A stretch of DNA of 64,000 nt from positions 1,426,001-1,490,000 of the forward strand of contig NC_009376.1 of assembly GCF_000016385.1 (NCBI RefSeq), read 5' to 3'. The notes under the pieces were generated by a model. The model was not told the DNA's origin, searched no databases, and saw only the letters and a program-made list of their open reading frames with translations. The translations under genes were made by a program, and so were the position numbers. Source of the stretch: Pyrobaculum arsenaticum DSM 13514 (GTDB lineage Archaea; Thermoproteota; Thermoprotei; Thermoproteales; Thermoproteaceae). Numbering within the stretch: the stretch's first letter is position 1; each line of letters opens with the position of its first letter. Positions 17,319 to 26,069 of this stretch are shown here, piece after piece.

Positions 17319-18205
17319 TAGACCTGCTTCTTCTACAAGCCCTGCTCGCCGCTACGCCGATATTGTTAGCCGCCGTCGGCGAGATCTTGACGGAGAGAAG
17401 CGGCGTGGTGAATATAGGCCTCGAGGGGCTGATGCTACTGGGAGCCCTGGCTGGGCCTCTCTTCGTCGACTACCTGAAGTATAAGGTGGGAGCCCAAATG
17501 CCGGATCCGCTGTGGCCGCTTCTGGCTATCTTGGCCTCAGCTTTTGTGGGAATAGTCGTAGGCCTTGTCCACGGCTATATATCCACATACCTAGCCGGGG
17601 ATCAAATCATCAGCGGCGTCGCGATAAACCTCTTCGCGGCGGGCGCCGTGGCATACGGCATACAAGCGTACTGGGGCGTAGCCGGCTATAAACAAGTGCC
17701 CGACTGGGCTAAGGCGGATCCCTACGTCGTGGCGACCTTTGCGCTGGCACTGGCTGTCTTTACGTGGTTTCTGCTTTTTAAAACAAGACTGGGCATAGTT
17801 ATACGGGCATGCGGCGAGGACCCCGAATCAGCGTTTAACATGGGGGTTGACGTAAATAAGGTGAGGCTTCTGGCCACCGTCGCCGGGTCCGCCTTAGCCG
17901 CAGTTGCAGGGGCGTATCTCAGCATAGCGTATCTCTCAGTTGTCACAAAGGAAATTTCCGCCGGCAGAGGCTTTATAGCCTTGGCCAATGTGGTTTTTGC
18001 CAATTGGAACCCGCTCCTCGCAATCGCCGGGGCTTATATATTCGGCTTCTTCGACGCGTTGTCTTACTGGTTGCAGACCATGGGCGTGGGGAGATACGAG
18101 ATTACTAGAATGGTGCCGTACATTGCCACATTGCTAATAGTAGCGGGGGTCATGGGGCGCGCGAAGCCGCCAAGGGCCTTGGGCAAGCCGTTTAAGAGAG
18201 AATAA
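17315..18205 (+). CDS. Nucleoside ABC importer permease 2
   Basis: 296 aa, multi-spanning, with LTERSGVVNIGLEGLMLLGAL near residue 26 and RGFIALANVVFANWNP near residue 215, the pattern of the NupC/YufQ-type second permease. It is the last importer gene. Uridine phosphorylase is encoded about 1.2 kb away on the other strand, which fits uptake and breakdown of nucleosides. Confidence 0.92.
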   Translation: MIDLLLLQALLAATPILLAAVGEILTERSGVVNIGLEGLMLLGALAGPLFVDYLKYKVGAQMPDPLWPLLAILASAFVGIVVGLVHGYISTYLAGDQIISGVAINLFAAGAVAYGIQAYWGVAGYKQVPDWAKADPYVVATFALALAVFTWFLLFKTRLGIVIRACGEDPESAFNMGVDVNKVRLLATVAGSALAAVAGAYLSIAYLSVVTKEISAGRGFIALANVVFANWNPLLAIAGAYIFGFFDALSYWLQTMGVGRYEITRMVPYIATLLIVAGVMGRAKPPRALGKPFKRE

Positions 18206-18232
18206 ATAAAAATTACTCCCTCTCATAGATAC

Positions 18233-18574
18233 ATGGAGGAGATCAAGAAAATGATAGAAGAACTTTCTAGGTCTTTTCAGAAAATGGTAGAGGACTTAAA
18301 GAAGGAGTATAGGCTTTCTGAAGAGGGCGAGGAGGTAAAAGTGGAGATCGACATGCCCGGGCTTGAGCCAAGTGATATAGCCCTCTCAGTGACGAAGGAC
18401 GGCACCGGGATACGCGCCGAGGGCTCCAGGGGTGATAGAAGATACTCAAAGTTCATCCGCCTACCCGTGAAGATAGACCCCTCCACTGTCTCTGCGCTGT
18501 ACAGAAACGGCGTGTTGATAATAACCGCGAAGAAGGTAAAGGAGGAGGAAATAAGGATACCAGTCAGGGGGTAA
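18233..18574 (+). CDS. hsp20: Small heat shock protein, Hsp20 family
   Basis: 113 aa. A short charged helical N-terminus is followed by an alpha-crystallin domain (about 28-105: EVKVEIDMPGLEPSDIALSV, then the strand around YRNGVLIITAKK) and a C-terminal I-x-I/V motif in IRIPVRG, which docks between dimers in sHsp oligomers. It holds unfolding proteins under heat stress. A TATA-like AATAAATAAAAA at about 18202-18213 sits some 25 bp before the ATG. Confidence 0.92.
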   Translation: MEEIKKMIEELSRSFQKMVEDLKKEYRLSEEGEEVKVEIDMPGLEPSDIALSVTKDGTGIRAEGSRGDRRYSKFIRLPVKIDPSTVSALYRNGVLIITAKKVKEEEIRIPVRG

Positions 18575-18636
18575 GAAGCGCTATATTTTTGACGCTACTA
18601 CACCGAGTGCCCTGTTTTGAAAGAGATGCCCAAGAG

Positions 18637-18741
18637 ACGTAGCGTAAAGTTGATGTAGGAGGCGGGGACAAGGCTGTGGTCAACGCCTTGAAAGGCGGTA
18701 CTAGGTTTAAAAGGCTGGCGTTTGTGAACGCCTTTGTAGTG
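18637..18741 (+). other. Possible coding remnant between Hsp20 and the next gene
   Basis: After a TAG this stretch reads open for about 33 codons (RKVDVGGGDKAVVNALKGG, then a hydrophobic end) to a TAG at 18739-18741. It has no usable start codon and abuts the stop of the convergent gene. It looks like the tail of a lost gene, but could be chance. Nothing else is seen between 18575 and 18741. Confidence 0.25.
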
Positions 18742-19161
18742 CTACCCTAGGAGCTTGTAAAGCGCTATGGCCAGCTGGCCGGCTGAGCCTATATCTTTCT
18801 CAACTGCGTAAACAGCCACGGCGCTAGGCGGGAGCTCCCGTGGGGAGAACGGCAGGTCGGCACCATGCACCAGGAGGAGGAGCCTACCCTCCGCCTGCTC
18901 CACCGGCTTAGCCCCCTTGCTACCCAGGGCATACACTACGTCTGGTTTGAGGACCTCAACTGCGTCGTTTATGTCGTTGAATACCAGGACCTCGCCCCCC
19001 AGCTTGAACGCCAATTTGAAGAGATCTCCGATTTGCTGAGCCGCCGCGCCAAAGACTTTAATTAACGCAAAACGCCTTATCCCAAAACCGTAAGTTATCT
19101 TAGCCAACTCGAGCATTTTGGGAACCGAACTCACGTTGTATGCCGCTACAACAATGTCCAT
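18742..19161 (-). CDS. Conserved archaeal protein of the 'RecB-family nuclease'-annotated group
   Basis: About 139 aa from an ATG at 19161. The conserved core reads VVAAYNVSSVPKMLELAK, then YGFG, KVFGAAAQQIGDLFKLAFKLG and DAVEVLKPDVVYALGS. This resembles a crenarchaeal family often labelled RecB-family nuclease or SPOUT-like from weak similarity, recalled from memory; no nuclease triad is obvious. The frame is open to 19227, but TATAAA near 19185-19190 sits about 25 bp before 19161, favouring the shorter leaderless form. Confidence 0.6.
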   Translation of the reverse strand: MDIVVAAYNVSSVPKMLELAKITYGFGIRRFALIKVFGAAAQQIGDLFKLAFKLGGEVLVFNDINDAVEVLKPDVVYALGSKGAKPVEQAEGRLLLLVHGADLPFSPRELPPSAVAVYAVEKDIGSAGQLAIALYKLLG

Positions 19162-19184
19162 AGCGGCGTTGCTAAGGCCAATTT

Positions 19185-19430
19185 TTATATCTGTGCCCTC
19201 GCTGCTACGCACTTTCCGTCTTCGCACTCGACAAAGAAGGGCTGCTTCCGCATTATGAGGAGCCCCTTTCTAAAATTCGCCAATGTCTCTGATAGGACAA
19301 GAGACTTGCTGCATAATTCAATCTCGTTGTTTCTTATCCTGAAAATGAACGCATCTGCACAGGGCTCCAGATCTATTTCTATAATAGCTACGTCACGAAC
19401 GTAAACTGCCTTGATTATCATATTCGGCAA
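19185..19430 (-). CDS. Hypothetical protein, 81 aa
   Basis: Reads MPNMIIKAVYVRDVAIIEID with later strand-like segments and four cysteines, two of them in VECEDGKC. The start could be the first ATG (19430) or the fourth residue (19421). It overlaps the uridine phosphorylase gene by up to 38 nt and is likely co-transcribed. The family is not recognised. Confidence 0.5.
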   Translation of the reverse strand: MPNMIIKAVYVRDVAIIEIDLEPCADAFIFRIRNNEIELCSKSLVLSETLANFRKGLLIMRKQPFFVECEDGKCVAARAQI

Positions 19431-20178
19431 TTATCCTGACGGCTTCGTTGGCCACTCTTACGGCGTCGCTTACTCCTACCTCAGGCTCAAACTCATCAGT
19501 CTCGCGATTAGCGATTGCCGCGTAGACGCCGCCTGCCCTTGCCCCGTATATCGAGGCTAGGGTATAGATAGTGGCGGACTCCATTTCGAAAGATAGCACT
19601 CTTAAATTCCTAAGCGTCTCAATCAGCCCCCTTGCCCAAGGAGGCATATACCCCCCGTGGCCCGGCCTCTCTTGGCCCACGTAGAAAGAGTCTGTAGATG
19701 CCACAATACCTACATGGAACCTCACGCCTAGAGACTCCGCGGCCTTTACTAAAGCCAATACCACAACCCAGTGAGCCACTGCGGGATACTCAAGAGGTGC
19801 ATACCAACGGGACGCGCCGTCCCATCTCACAGCTGCTGTCCCAATTATTAAATCGCCAAGTTTAATTTCTCTTCTAAGAGCGCCTGTGGTTCCAACCCTT
19901 ATGAAAGTGTCTGCGCCGACATAGAGAAGCTCCTCTACTGCAATGGCGGTGGAACCTGAGCCGATGCCAGTAGAGGTAGCAGCAATAGGAACACCCTTGT
20001 ACCTGCCAACCCACGTCACGAACTCTCTATTTTTAGCTACCTCTCGCTTCTCGTCCCACATCTCTGCTATTAGCAGCACTCTCCCGGGGTCTCCAGGCAG
20101 TAGAACATACCTAGGCACTTCCCCAGGCGCCAAGAGTAGGTGGTAAGCCTTTTCGCCCACTTTCGGCCTACGAGCCAT
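19393..20178 (-). CDS. udp: Uridine phosphorylase / NP-1 family nucleoside phosphorylase
   Basis: 261 aa. It cleaves a nucleoside with phosphate to the base and ribose-1-phosphate. Family motifs are the phosphate-binding LLPGDPGR, RVGTTGALRREIKLGD, and the ribose-binding LSFEMESATIYTLASI. The Phe/Glu arrangement and general wording favour uridine over purine nucleosides, but specificity cannot be proven by reading. The gene faces the nucleoside ABC importer genes, suggesting a salvage function. Confidence 0.9.
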   Translation of the reverse strand: MARRPKVGEKAYHLLLAPGEVPRYVLLPGDPGRVLLIAEMWDEKREVAKNREFVTWVGRYKGVPIAATSTGIGSGSTAIAVEELLYVGADTFIRVGTTGALRREIKLGDLIIGTAAVRWDGASRWYAPLEYPAVAHWVVVLALVKAAESLGVRFHVGIVASTDSFYVGQERPGHGGYMPPWARGLIETLRNLRVLSFEMESATIYTLASIYGARAGGVYAAIANRETDEFEPEVGVSDAVRVANEAVRIIAEYDNQGSLRS

Positions 20179-20192
20179 GTGCTAGGGCACTC

Positions 20193-20429
20193 TCAAGTTT
20201 TAATACGTAAGGCCCTGACCAAGTTTATAAACGAGAGGATACCAGAGAGGGCGTTAAGTACTGTGAAAACCACGTCGCCTAGCAAGACGGCGTATAGTGT
20301 GAGAAACACGCTTCCAATGAAGTAGAGCAGTGTCAAGTCTAAAGGCGGCGGTGGGCTGTTTCTTGCAATATTCACAGCCCACGCAGCTATTATGAGAGCT
20401 AGCCCGAGTAGGCCGAAGACCTGTATCAT
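20193..20429 (-). CDS. Small membrane protein, SemiSWEET/CBU_0592-like
   Basis: 78 aa with three membrane helices: VFGLLGLALIIAAWAVNI, LLYFIGSVFLTLYAVLLG and VFTVLNALSGILSFINLVRA. The three-helix layout and the NALSG..I..N pattern resemble the CBU_0592-type small membrane family. Its ATG overlaps the mevalonate kinase stop by 4 nt, so the two are coupled. Function unknown. Confidence 0.6.
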   Translation of the reverse strand: MIQVFGLLGLALIIAAWAVNIARNSPPPPLDLTLLYFIGSVFLTLYAVLLGDVVFTVLNALSGILSFINLVRALRIKT

Positions 20430-21373
20430 ACCTCTCCTGCGCCTTTGGGATAAACAGAGACTTTGTAGTAGGGGTATCCAAGACCCTTGAGGATTCTTGA
20501 CACCACATCCCCCTCTTTTGGTATTAATATGACAATGCCTCCTCTGCCCGCTCCGCTTATCTTACCCCCATATATAAACGGCTTTAACATGCCCAGTAGA
20601 TCCACGACTCTGCCATCCACAACTCCCAAGGCGCCGAGGAGCCAGTTGTTAATATCCATAAGTTCGCCCACGCACTCCAAGTCGCCTGCTCTGAGACAAC
20701 CCTCCGCCTCCTCAACCACTTTGCCGATTGCCTCTATGACCCACGTAGCCGATTTTCTCTTCCCAAGTAGCGCCCTGACGTCTTTCACGATCTCCCCGGT
20801 TGTCCCAAGCCGCGGTAGCAGAACTATGTAGAAAGGCGGTAGTTGAATCTTTAGCGGCTCGGCGCGGAATGGGTTGGTCAAAATTTTAAGCACACCGCCA
20901 TAAGTCACGGCGGCGGTGTCCATAGGAGAGGCTATCCCCTGTACTTCAAGCTCCACCTTGTGCCCAAGTTTCGCCGCTTCCTCATCCCCTACATCTGCCC
21001 CGGCGCAGAGGGCATACGCCTTTAGGATACCCACAGATACCGCTGCGGAGGTAGCCGCACCGGCGCTGGGCGGTAAGTCGCTCCTTATTGTAAACTTAGC
21101 CGCTAAGTCGCCCCACCTCTCTTGTGCCAGTCTTAGAGCTGTCTCTACGTATGCAAAAAATTTCTCAGCACCAAACGCCTCAACTCGGCGGTCCAGGGGG
21201 GAAAATCTCAAACCTGTTGTTATACCTACCGTCTCTACTACTAACCTATCTGACGATACACAGTCTATGTACACTCCTTTGTCTATAGCCGCTGCTATCG
21301 CCGGCTTGCCGTAAACTACCGCATGCTCCCCAAAAAGCTTGACAACCCCAGGAGCGAAAATGCTCTTCTTCAC
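20426..21373 (-). CDS. mvk: Mevalonate kinase
   Basis: 315 aa GHMP kinase. Motif 1 is GVVKLFGEHAVVYGKPAIAAA, motif 2 the ATP loop LPPSAGAATSAAVSVG and motif 3 KISGAGRGGIVILI. GEHAVVYGKPAIA is characteristic of mevalonate kinase, which phosphorylates mevalonate to 5-phosphomevalonate on the way to the isoprenoid chains of archaeal lipids. It heads the minus-strand group with the small membrane protein and udp. Confidence 0.92.
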   Translation of the reverse strand: MKKSIFAPGVVKLFGEHAVVYGKPAIAAAIDKGVYIDCVSSDRLVVETVGITTGLRFSPLDRRVEAFGAEKFFAYVETALRLAQERWGDLAAKFTIRSDLPPSAGAATSAAVSVGILKAYALCAGADVGDEEAAKLGHKVELEVQGIASPMDTAAVTYGGVLKILTNPFRAEPLKIQLPPFYIVLLPRLGTTGEIVKDVRALLGKRKSATWVIEAIGKVVEEAEGCLRAGDLECVGELMDINNWLLGALGVVDGRVVDLLGMLKPFIYGGKISGAGRGGIVILIPKEGDVVSRILKGLGYPYYKVSVYPKGAGEV

Positions 21374-21404
21374 CGGAAGGAAGAATACTACTTGTATAAT
21401 TATT

Positions 21405-22442
21405 TTAGAACAGAGAAGCCAGCGAGCCCGCTATCTCCTCTTCGCTTGGCCCCTCTTTCTTCTCCTCCTCCTTCGTCTCCTCTTTTGGAGCCTCAGCATG
21501 CTGGGCGGGCTGTTGAGCAACGGTTTGCGGAGCCGCTACAGTAATACCAAGGTCGGGCGCCTTTGCCGCAACTGCGGCCGCCAAGGCGTTTGCCTCCGCC
21601 ACTGCTCTGCTTAGCAACACTGGCAGAGTCTCCCTCGTCACCACGCCCAGCTTCGCGGCGAGCGCCACAGCTCTCATGTGGGCAACGGGCAGAACCACCT
21701 GTAACACTTCTCTTGTCGGGTATACCACGTTGAGCGCCAAATTCCTGGCGTGCGCGGCCGCAACTTCGAAGAGCTCTCTGTACTTCGAGACGTCTATCAC
21801 CAACTCCGAGATGTCTACATACCGTTTACCTTTCCACAATACCCCGACGAGTCTTAACTGCTCGAATATGGGCTCTATTCCAACCACTCTCAGCACTTCG
21901 GCTATCTCAGCCGTAATTTCCTGGCCCGCCTTGGCGACGACAGTGTCCTTTGCAATCCATATCTTACCCTCCTGAACTCTTGTAGGTATCTTCAACTTTC
22001 CAAATTTTGAGATAATGGGCCCGGGCGATGCGTTGGTAGGCCCAGCCGGAACTACTATGTCAAAAGGCGCCTTATCCCCAGGCTTTGCCGCCCTCCTAAC
22101 GCTCTTCTCAGCTACGATTTTTATCATCTCTGCCGGGTTGATGTCGGTGAATAGAAATCCTATCTCCCCTCTGATCTTCTCGGCGATGTCGGTAGATATA
22201 CCTCCATAAACCTTGGAAAACGCTATTTTAAACAGAGTAGGTTTAATGATCTTGATAACGCCGTAAGGCCTTATTCGGTATCTATACTCATTTAATACTC
22301 TAGCCGAAAGCCCATGGAGATCGAATATGAAGACATACGGATACTTCTTCAACAACTCGACAGCCTCATTAACTGTCTTAACCTTCCGCGGGGGGTAAGG
22401 CTTTTCTCTTACGTATTTTCTCTTGCCAATAGCAAGCATCAA
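21405..22442 (-). CDS. rplP0: Large-subunit ribosomal protein P0 (uL10)
   Basis: 345 aa. P0 anchors the L12 stalk on the GTPase centre. The rRNA-binding N-terminus (YPYVFIFDLHGLSARVLN) and the inserted archaeal domain are present, followed by helices for L12 dimers, an Ala/Pro/Glu-rich hinge and the acidic tail ending IAGSLASLF. Usually an L12 gene follows; here mevalonate kinase does, so L12 must lie elsewhere. It is the last gene of the ribosomal run. Confidence 0.95.
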   Translation of the reverse strand: MMLAIGKRKYVREKPYPPRKVKTVNEAVELLKKYPYVFIFDLHGLSARVLNEYRYRIRPYGVIKIIKPTLFKIAFSKVYGGISTDIAEKIRGEIGFLFTDINPAEMIKIVAEKSVRRAAKPGDKAPFDIVVPAGPTNASPGPIISKFGKLKIPTRVQEGKIWIAKDTVVAKAGQEITAEIAEVLRVVGIEPIFEQLRLVGVLWKGKRYVDISELVIDVSKYRELFEVAAAHARNLALNVVYPTREVLQVVLPVAHMRAVALAAKLGVVTRETLPVLLSRAVAEANALAAAVAAKAPDLGITVAAPQTVAQQPAQHAEAPKEETKEEEKKEGPSEEEIAGSLASLF

Positions 22443-22481
22443 GACGCAAAGTGTGATGGCTATAAATAATTTAAGGGCGGC

Positions 22482-23150
22482 TCAACGCGATAAGACCTCG
22501 ACGGCTCTAATTTTTATGGGAGGCCCCATCGTCTTCTTAACATAGATCTCTTTCAAATACTGCTTCAATGAGAATTTCCTATTAATCTCCTCTAACACGG
22601 TCAATATATTTGCTAAAATTTCTTTTTGATCTTGCCCCTCGGCCCCCACCCTCACCTTTATTACAGGCTCATTCCTTATCCTCACTCTCACAGACCTCCT
22701 TAGCCTCTCCACGACAGATTTGACATCGACGTTAGGCGGCACGACTTCTGGCATCTTTCCCCGCGGACCGAAGATCGGACCTACCACCCTTCCTAGTAGG
22801 GGCATGAGATCGGGCGGCGCTATGAAGAAGTCGTACTGCTTTGCGAGTTTCCTAATTGCTCTCTTATTACCTGAGAGGGACTCTATCTGGTCTCTTGTGA
22901 TTATCGCGTCTACACCTGCGTTTTTTGCATTTACCTCAAACACGCCATGGGCAAAGGCCGCTATCTTATTCGCCTTGGGCGGATGGGGGAGCTCGACCAA
23001 GAGATTAATACGGTTCTCAGGCTTTGACAAATCCAACTCTCTTAATACTACAATAAGCTCAACGCTTTGCCTAAACCTCCTGGGCTTCCCCGCCTTGAGG
23101 GCCTCTGCTATTTTAGAAGTCAGCACGTCCCTGTTCAGCAAGACGCTCAT
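22482..23150 (-). CDS. rpl1: Large-subunit ribosomal protein L1 (uL1)
   Basis: 222 aa, with archaeal L1 wording: RRFRQSVELIVVLRELDLSK, FGPRGKMPEVVPPN and a C-terminal GPPIKIRAVEVLSR. L1 forms the flexible L1 stalk at the E site and in many archaea also represses its own operon at the mRNA. It lies 2 bp from the L11 gene and 39 bp before P0. Confidence 0.95.
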   Translation of the reverse strand: MSVLLNRDVLTSKIAEALKAGKPRRFRQSVELIVVLRELDLSKPENRINLLVELPHPPKANKIAAFAHGVFEVNAKNAGVDAIITRDQIESLSGNKRAIRKLAKQYDFFIAPPDLMPLLGRVVGPIFGPRGKMPEVVPPNVDVKSVVERLRRSVRVRIRNEPVIKVRVGAEGQDQKEILANILTVLEEINRKFSLKQYLKEIYVKKTMGPPIKIRAVEVLSR

Positions 23151-23151
23151 A

Positions 23152-23649
23152 CTACCACTGTTTCTCGAACTTATTTAAGATTTCGTCGTATTTCCCACCA
23201 TCAACCTCCTTTAACACCTCGTCAGCCCGCTTCCCGTCTACAGTTATGCCCATTGCCTTGCACGTGCTTAATAGTTGTTTTACTGCCGACTTCAAGCTCT
23301 TCGATTTAAGCTCGTCTTTTTTCAAAATCGCGATCTCTACGAGTTGTTCAAATGATAGGTTGCCTATTACTTCGTTTCTTGAATCATGAGCGCCCACGTC
23401 TTTTCCGAAAAGTCTAAGAAATAGATCGCCAATGGGCGGGAGGTATACCTTCACCTCGTACCTCGTAGGAGAGGTCACCTCAAGTTCTACCTTCTGCACA
23501 GGGTATTTCCCAACCCTCTTAAGCTCCTCCTGCACTTTTTGAATCACAACGTTGGGGTCTATGCCCAATTGCTTTAAGGTATCTTGGAATTGGGGATTTG
23601 CAACTACCTTGCCACCCTGTAATGGCACAGTTACTACGCGCTTTGACAT
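23152..23649 (-). CDS. rpl11: Large-subunit ribosomal protein L11 (uL11)
   Basis: 165 aa, with the Pro-rich N-terminal linker region (KVEVTSPTRYEVKVYLPP-like) and the C-terminal rRNA-binding domain LLSTCKAMGITVDGK. L11 is part of the GTPase-associated centre, next to P0. The start at 23649 begins MSKRVVTVPLQGGKV as in other archaea. Small gaps tie it to L1 and NusG. Confidence 0.95.
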   Translation of the reverse strand: MSKRVVTVPLQGGKVVANPQFQDTLKQLGIDPNVVIQKVQEELKRVGKYPVQKVELEVTSPTRYEVKVYLPPIGDLFLRLFGKDVGAHDSRNEVIGNLSFEQLVEIAILKKDELKSKSLKSAVKQLLSTCKAMGITVDGKRADEVLKEVDGGKYDEILNKFEKQW

Positions 23650-23682
23650 CGCAACTCTAAAGGGGGCTGTATAAAAAGTTTA

Positions 23683-24147
23683 TCACTGCGACCCCTTCTT
23701 CACGAGCTTGACCTCAGATATTTTCAGGTCTAGAGGCATTGGGAACGCGCTGTCTAGCAACTCCACACGGACTATCCCCTTCTCCTTGTCGACATAGGTT
23801 ACTCTCCCCCTGCTACCCTTCAACACGTCTGCCACTATCTCGACTTCGTCATTTACATCTAGCTCAACCATAGGCCTCGCCGGCTTGAGAATTTTCATAA
23901 CTTCCTCAACGTTGGAGACTCCGCGCATCACTCCCTTTACGTGTTTAACTCCGTAGACCGCCCTATTCACAGCCGGTAGAGATTCTCCTTCAACAAACAT
24001 TACGCCGAAGGACTCTGGGGGAACCACAATAGAGTAGACAGGAATTTTCGAGGACTCGACTCGCATCTTCAGCGTAATGACTACGTTATACTCCTGCCGC
24101 GCCACGACGCTTATCGTGTAGACCGGGCACCTCTCCTGTGCCATCAC
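23683..24147 (-). CDS. nusG: Transcription elongation factor Spt5/NusG
   Basis: 154 aa. An NGN domain (about 8-85) binds the RNA-polymerase clamp and a KOW domain follows (about 95-150, VADVLKGSRGRVTYVDKEKG). This matches archaeal Spt5, which with Spt4 raises processivity. The gene is next to secE and L11, the order conserved from bacteria to archaea. A 4-nt overlap couples it to secE. Confidence 0.93.
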   Translation of the reverse strand: MMAQERCPVYTISVVARQEYNVVITLKMRVESSKIPVYSIVVPPESFGVMFVEGESLPAVNRAVYGVKHVKGVMRGVSNVEEVMKILKPARPMVELDVNDEVEIVADVLKGSRGRVTYVDKEKGIVRVELLDSAFPMPLDLKISEVKLVKKGSQ

Positions 24148-24443
24148 CTCAGCTTATACATGAGGTATAAAAGGCCTAGTACAATAACAGTAATTGAGGA
24201 CAACGCCGCAACTGTCTCCTTCACGGGGTCTCCAAGCGTGTAAACCGGCGCTCGGGACACTGCTTGCAAGAGGTAGACCCCAGCTATGTGAAACACTATC
24301 TGAAACGCCCCTGCGACGAATGCGAGAAGCAATAAGAATTTGGCCGTCGCACTAAACTCGCTCTCGTCCGGCTTGCTGGCTGTGGAGACTACCCACTTGA
24401 TGTCGCGCCATAAGTTCTCCAACTTCTCCTCAAGAGACGACAC
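24144..24443 (-). CDS. secE: Protein translocase subunit SecE/Sec61-gamma, extended form
   Basis: 99 aa from a GTG at 24441-24443. An amphipathic N-terminal helix (LEEKLENLWRDIKWVVSTA) is followed by two membrane helices (about 32-57 and 74-97). Archaeal SecE usually has about 60 residues and one helix preceded by the amphipathic segment, so this is a longer version. Identification rests on the position between ftsY and nusG and on the amphipathic helix. TTTTTATA about 25 bp upstream supports the GTG. Confidence 0.72.
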   Translation of the reverse strand: MSSLEEKLENLWRDIKWVVSTASKPDESEFSATAKFLLLLAFVAGAFQIVFHIAGVYLLQAVSRAPVYTLGDPVKETVAALSSITVIVLGLLYLMYKLR

Positions 24444-24472
24444 AGGAGGAGCCGAGCAGAAGTATAAAAATT

Positions 24473-25390
24473 TTAGGTCAGCAACTGGCTTACGTATTCT
24501 TGTTTTGTAAACTGTACCAAGTCCTTGTACGACTGGCCTACACCTAGGAAGTACACAGGTCTTTTTAACGTATAGAGAAAGGTGAGAATCGAACCGCCTT
24601 TGGGATACGCATCTACCTTGGCCGCTATCATCCCATCTATCTTCACATACTTGGAGTAGTACCTGGCGATCTCCAGCGCCTCGTTGCCAAGTTGCGCGTC
24701 GAAGACGAAAATCGAGTACTGCGGCTCCACCACCCTCTGTATTTTCCTAAGCTCCTCCATCAGGTTGGCGTCTGTGTGCATCCTCCCAGCCGTGTCTATC
24801 AAAACATAGTGGAATCCCTTAGATCTGGCATGTTGCACCGCATCGTAAGCCACAGAGGCTGGGTCAGCGCCGTAGGGGCCGCCGATTACCCTAAAGCCAA
24901 CGCGCCTACCGTGTTCCTCTAGCTGCTCCCTAGCCCCCGCGCGAAAGGTATCCGCAGCAGCGGCGACTACCCTAAAACCCCTCTCCTGAAGGTGGTAGGC
25001 GAGCTTAGCTAGAGTGGTCGTCTTACCGTAGCCGTTTGGACCTAGGAACATAACTGTCACCGGGCGCGAGGTCTCAAGCCGATTTTTAGAATCTTGGTAG
25101 AAATCTACGTCGGGGACGTCGCTGAGCACCCCCATCAACGCGTCTAGGACAGCCTTCTTCACCACAGCCTCCTTATCTCCGAACCGCGGCACCTTAACGC
25201 CTATCAACCTCTTTTTCAACTCCTCTGTGACAGCATCGGCGACCTCTACAGCAACGTCGTTCTCAATCAAATCGAAATATAGATTTGAAATAACCTCGTT
25301 TACGTCCTTCTCACTAAGGGTATCCTCCTTTACTGTACTAACAACCGATTCTACAAACTTAGAAAAGGCCTTTTTTAGTCTATTAAACAT
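24473..25390 (-). CDS. ftsY: Signal recognition particle receptor FtsY
   Basis: 305 aa SRP GTPase. The N domain covers about 1-95. The G domain has the P-loop GPNGYGKTTTLAKLAY, DTFRAGAREQLEEH, DTAGRMHTDANLMEEL and KVDAYPKGG. There is no long acidic A domain, normal for archaea. FtsY docks the SRP-ribosome complex at the membrane. It abuts the prefoldin gene. Confidence 0.95.
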   Translation of the reverse strand: MFNRLKKAFSKFVESVVSTVKEDTLSEKDVNEVISNLYFDLIENDVAVEVADAVTEELKKRLIGVKVPRFGDKEAVVKKAVLDALMGVLSDVPDVDFYQDSKNRLETSRPVTVMFLGPNGYGKTTTLAKLAYHLQERGFRVVAAAADTFRAGAREQLEEHGRRVGFRVIGGPYGADPASVAYDAVQHARSKGFHYVLIDTAGRMHTDANLMEELRKIQRVVEPQYSIFVFDAQLGNEALEIARYYSKYVKIDGMIAAKVDAYPKGGSILTFLYTLKRPVYFLGVGQSYKDLVQFTKQEYVSQLLT

Positions 25391-25801
25391 TCACCTAATT
25401 CCAAGTCTTTCTAAAACTTGTCTAATCTGCTCCGCCCTCTCCGCCAGTTTGCCGATGTTCTCCTCCAGCGAGGTCTTAAGTCTAGAATACTCTTCAATTC
25501 TCTCCTGGAGCACTCTCTCGGCGTTGTCTAGATCTAGAAAGGCGTGGTACCCAGCGCCCAGCGGCGTCAACACCTCCTTTGTTTCAAACACGCCTTTTAC
25601 AAAAAGCCCCGCACCTATGTGCACCAGCCTCTCCCCCGCTCCGCCCTTCAAAAGCCTCACGCCGTCTAGGGCTGTGGTGAGCTCCTCCAGAAGCTCAGAC
25701 ACTGTAGCATGTTGCGCTTGGAGATTTGTGAGAAGCTCGCCGACTAGTTGATACTCCTCTATGAGCCTTTGAATTTCTTGACGAACGTCTTGTCGCGACA
25801 T
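25391..25801 (-). CDS. pfdA: Prefoldin alpha subunit
   Basis: 136 aa with the prefoldin-alpha plan: N-terminal coiled coil (VRQEIQRLIEEYQLVGELL), a beta-hairpin middle with LVHIGAGLFVKGVFET and VLTPLGAGYHAFLD, and a C-terminal coiled coil. Prefoldin holds unfolded chains for the thermosome. Its place between LX and ftsY is a standard archaeal order. Confidence 0.9.
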   Translation of the reverse strand: MSRQDVRQEIQRLIEEYQLVGELLTNLQAQHATVSELLEELTTALDGVRLLKGGAGERLVHIGAGLFVKGVFETKEVLTPLGAGYHAFLDLDNAERVLQERIEEYSRLKTSLEENIGKLAERAEQIRQVLERLGIR

Positions 25802-25802
25802 A

Positions 25803-26039
25803 TCAATATTTATAGATCTTATCCACGGCCATTAAAATCTTCACATGTTCTGAACGCGCCTCTTCAGGAGAGATTGGAACCACCTCTCTTATCCTTATCT
25901 GCATCCTTGATAGCTTGTGCCGGCTCCCAATCAGAGAATACGCCTTCTCAATGGCGTCATAAGGCTTCTCGGCGACTACCTCAATTCTAAACTTCATCCC
26001 CGTGGTGGTATCTCCAACAATCTTATAAATCCTAGGCAT
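25803..26039 (-). CDS. rplX: Ribosomal protein LX (L18a/eL20 family)
   Basis: 78 aa starting MPRIYKIVGDTTTGMKFRIE, the archaeal LX/L18Ae pattern. The frame is open to 26060, but a TATA-like TTTTTAAA at about 26060-26067 is 25 bp from the ATG at 26039, so the shorter leaderless form is chosen. This gives the downstream pfdA-ftsY group its own promoter within the larger run. Confidence 0.88.
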   Translation of the reverse strand: MPRIYKIVGDTTTGMKFRIEVVAEKPYDAIEKAYSLIGSRHKLSRMQIRIREVVPISPEEARSEHVKILMAVDKIYKY

Positions 26040-26069
26040 ATCCCCCGGGTCTCCTAGCACTTTAAAAAT

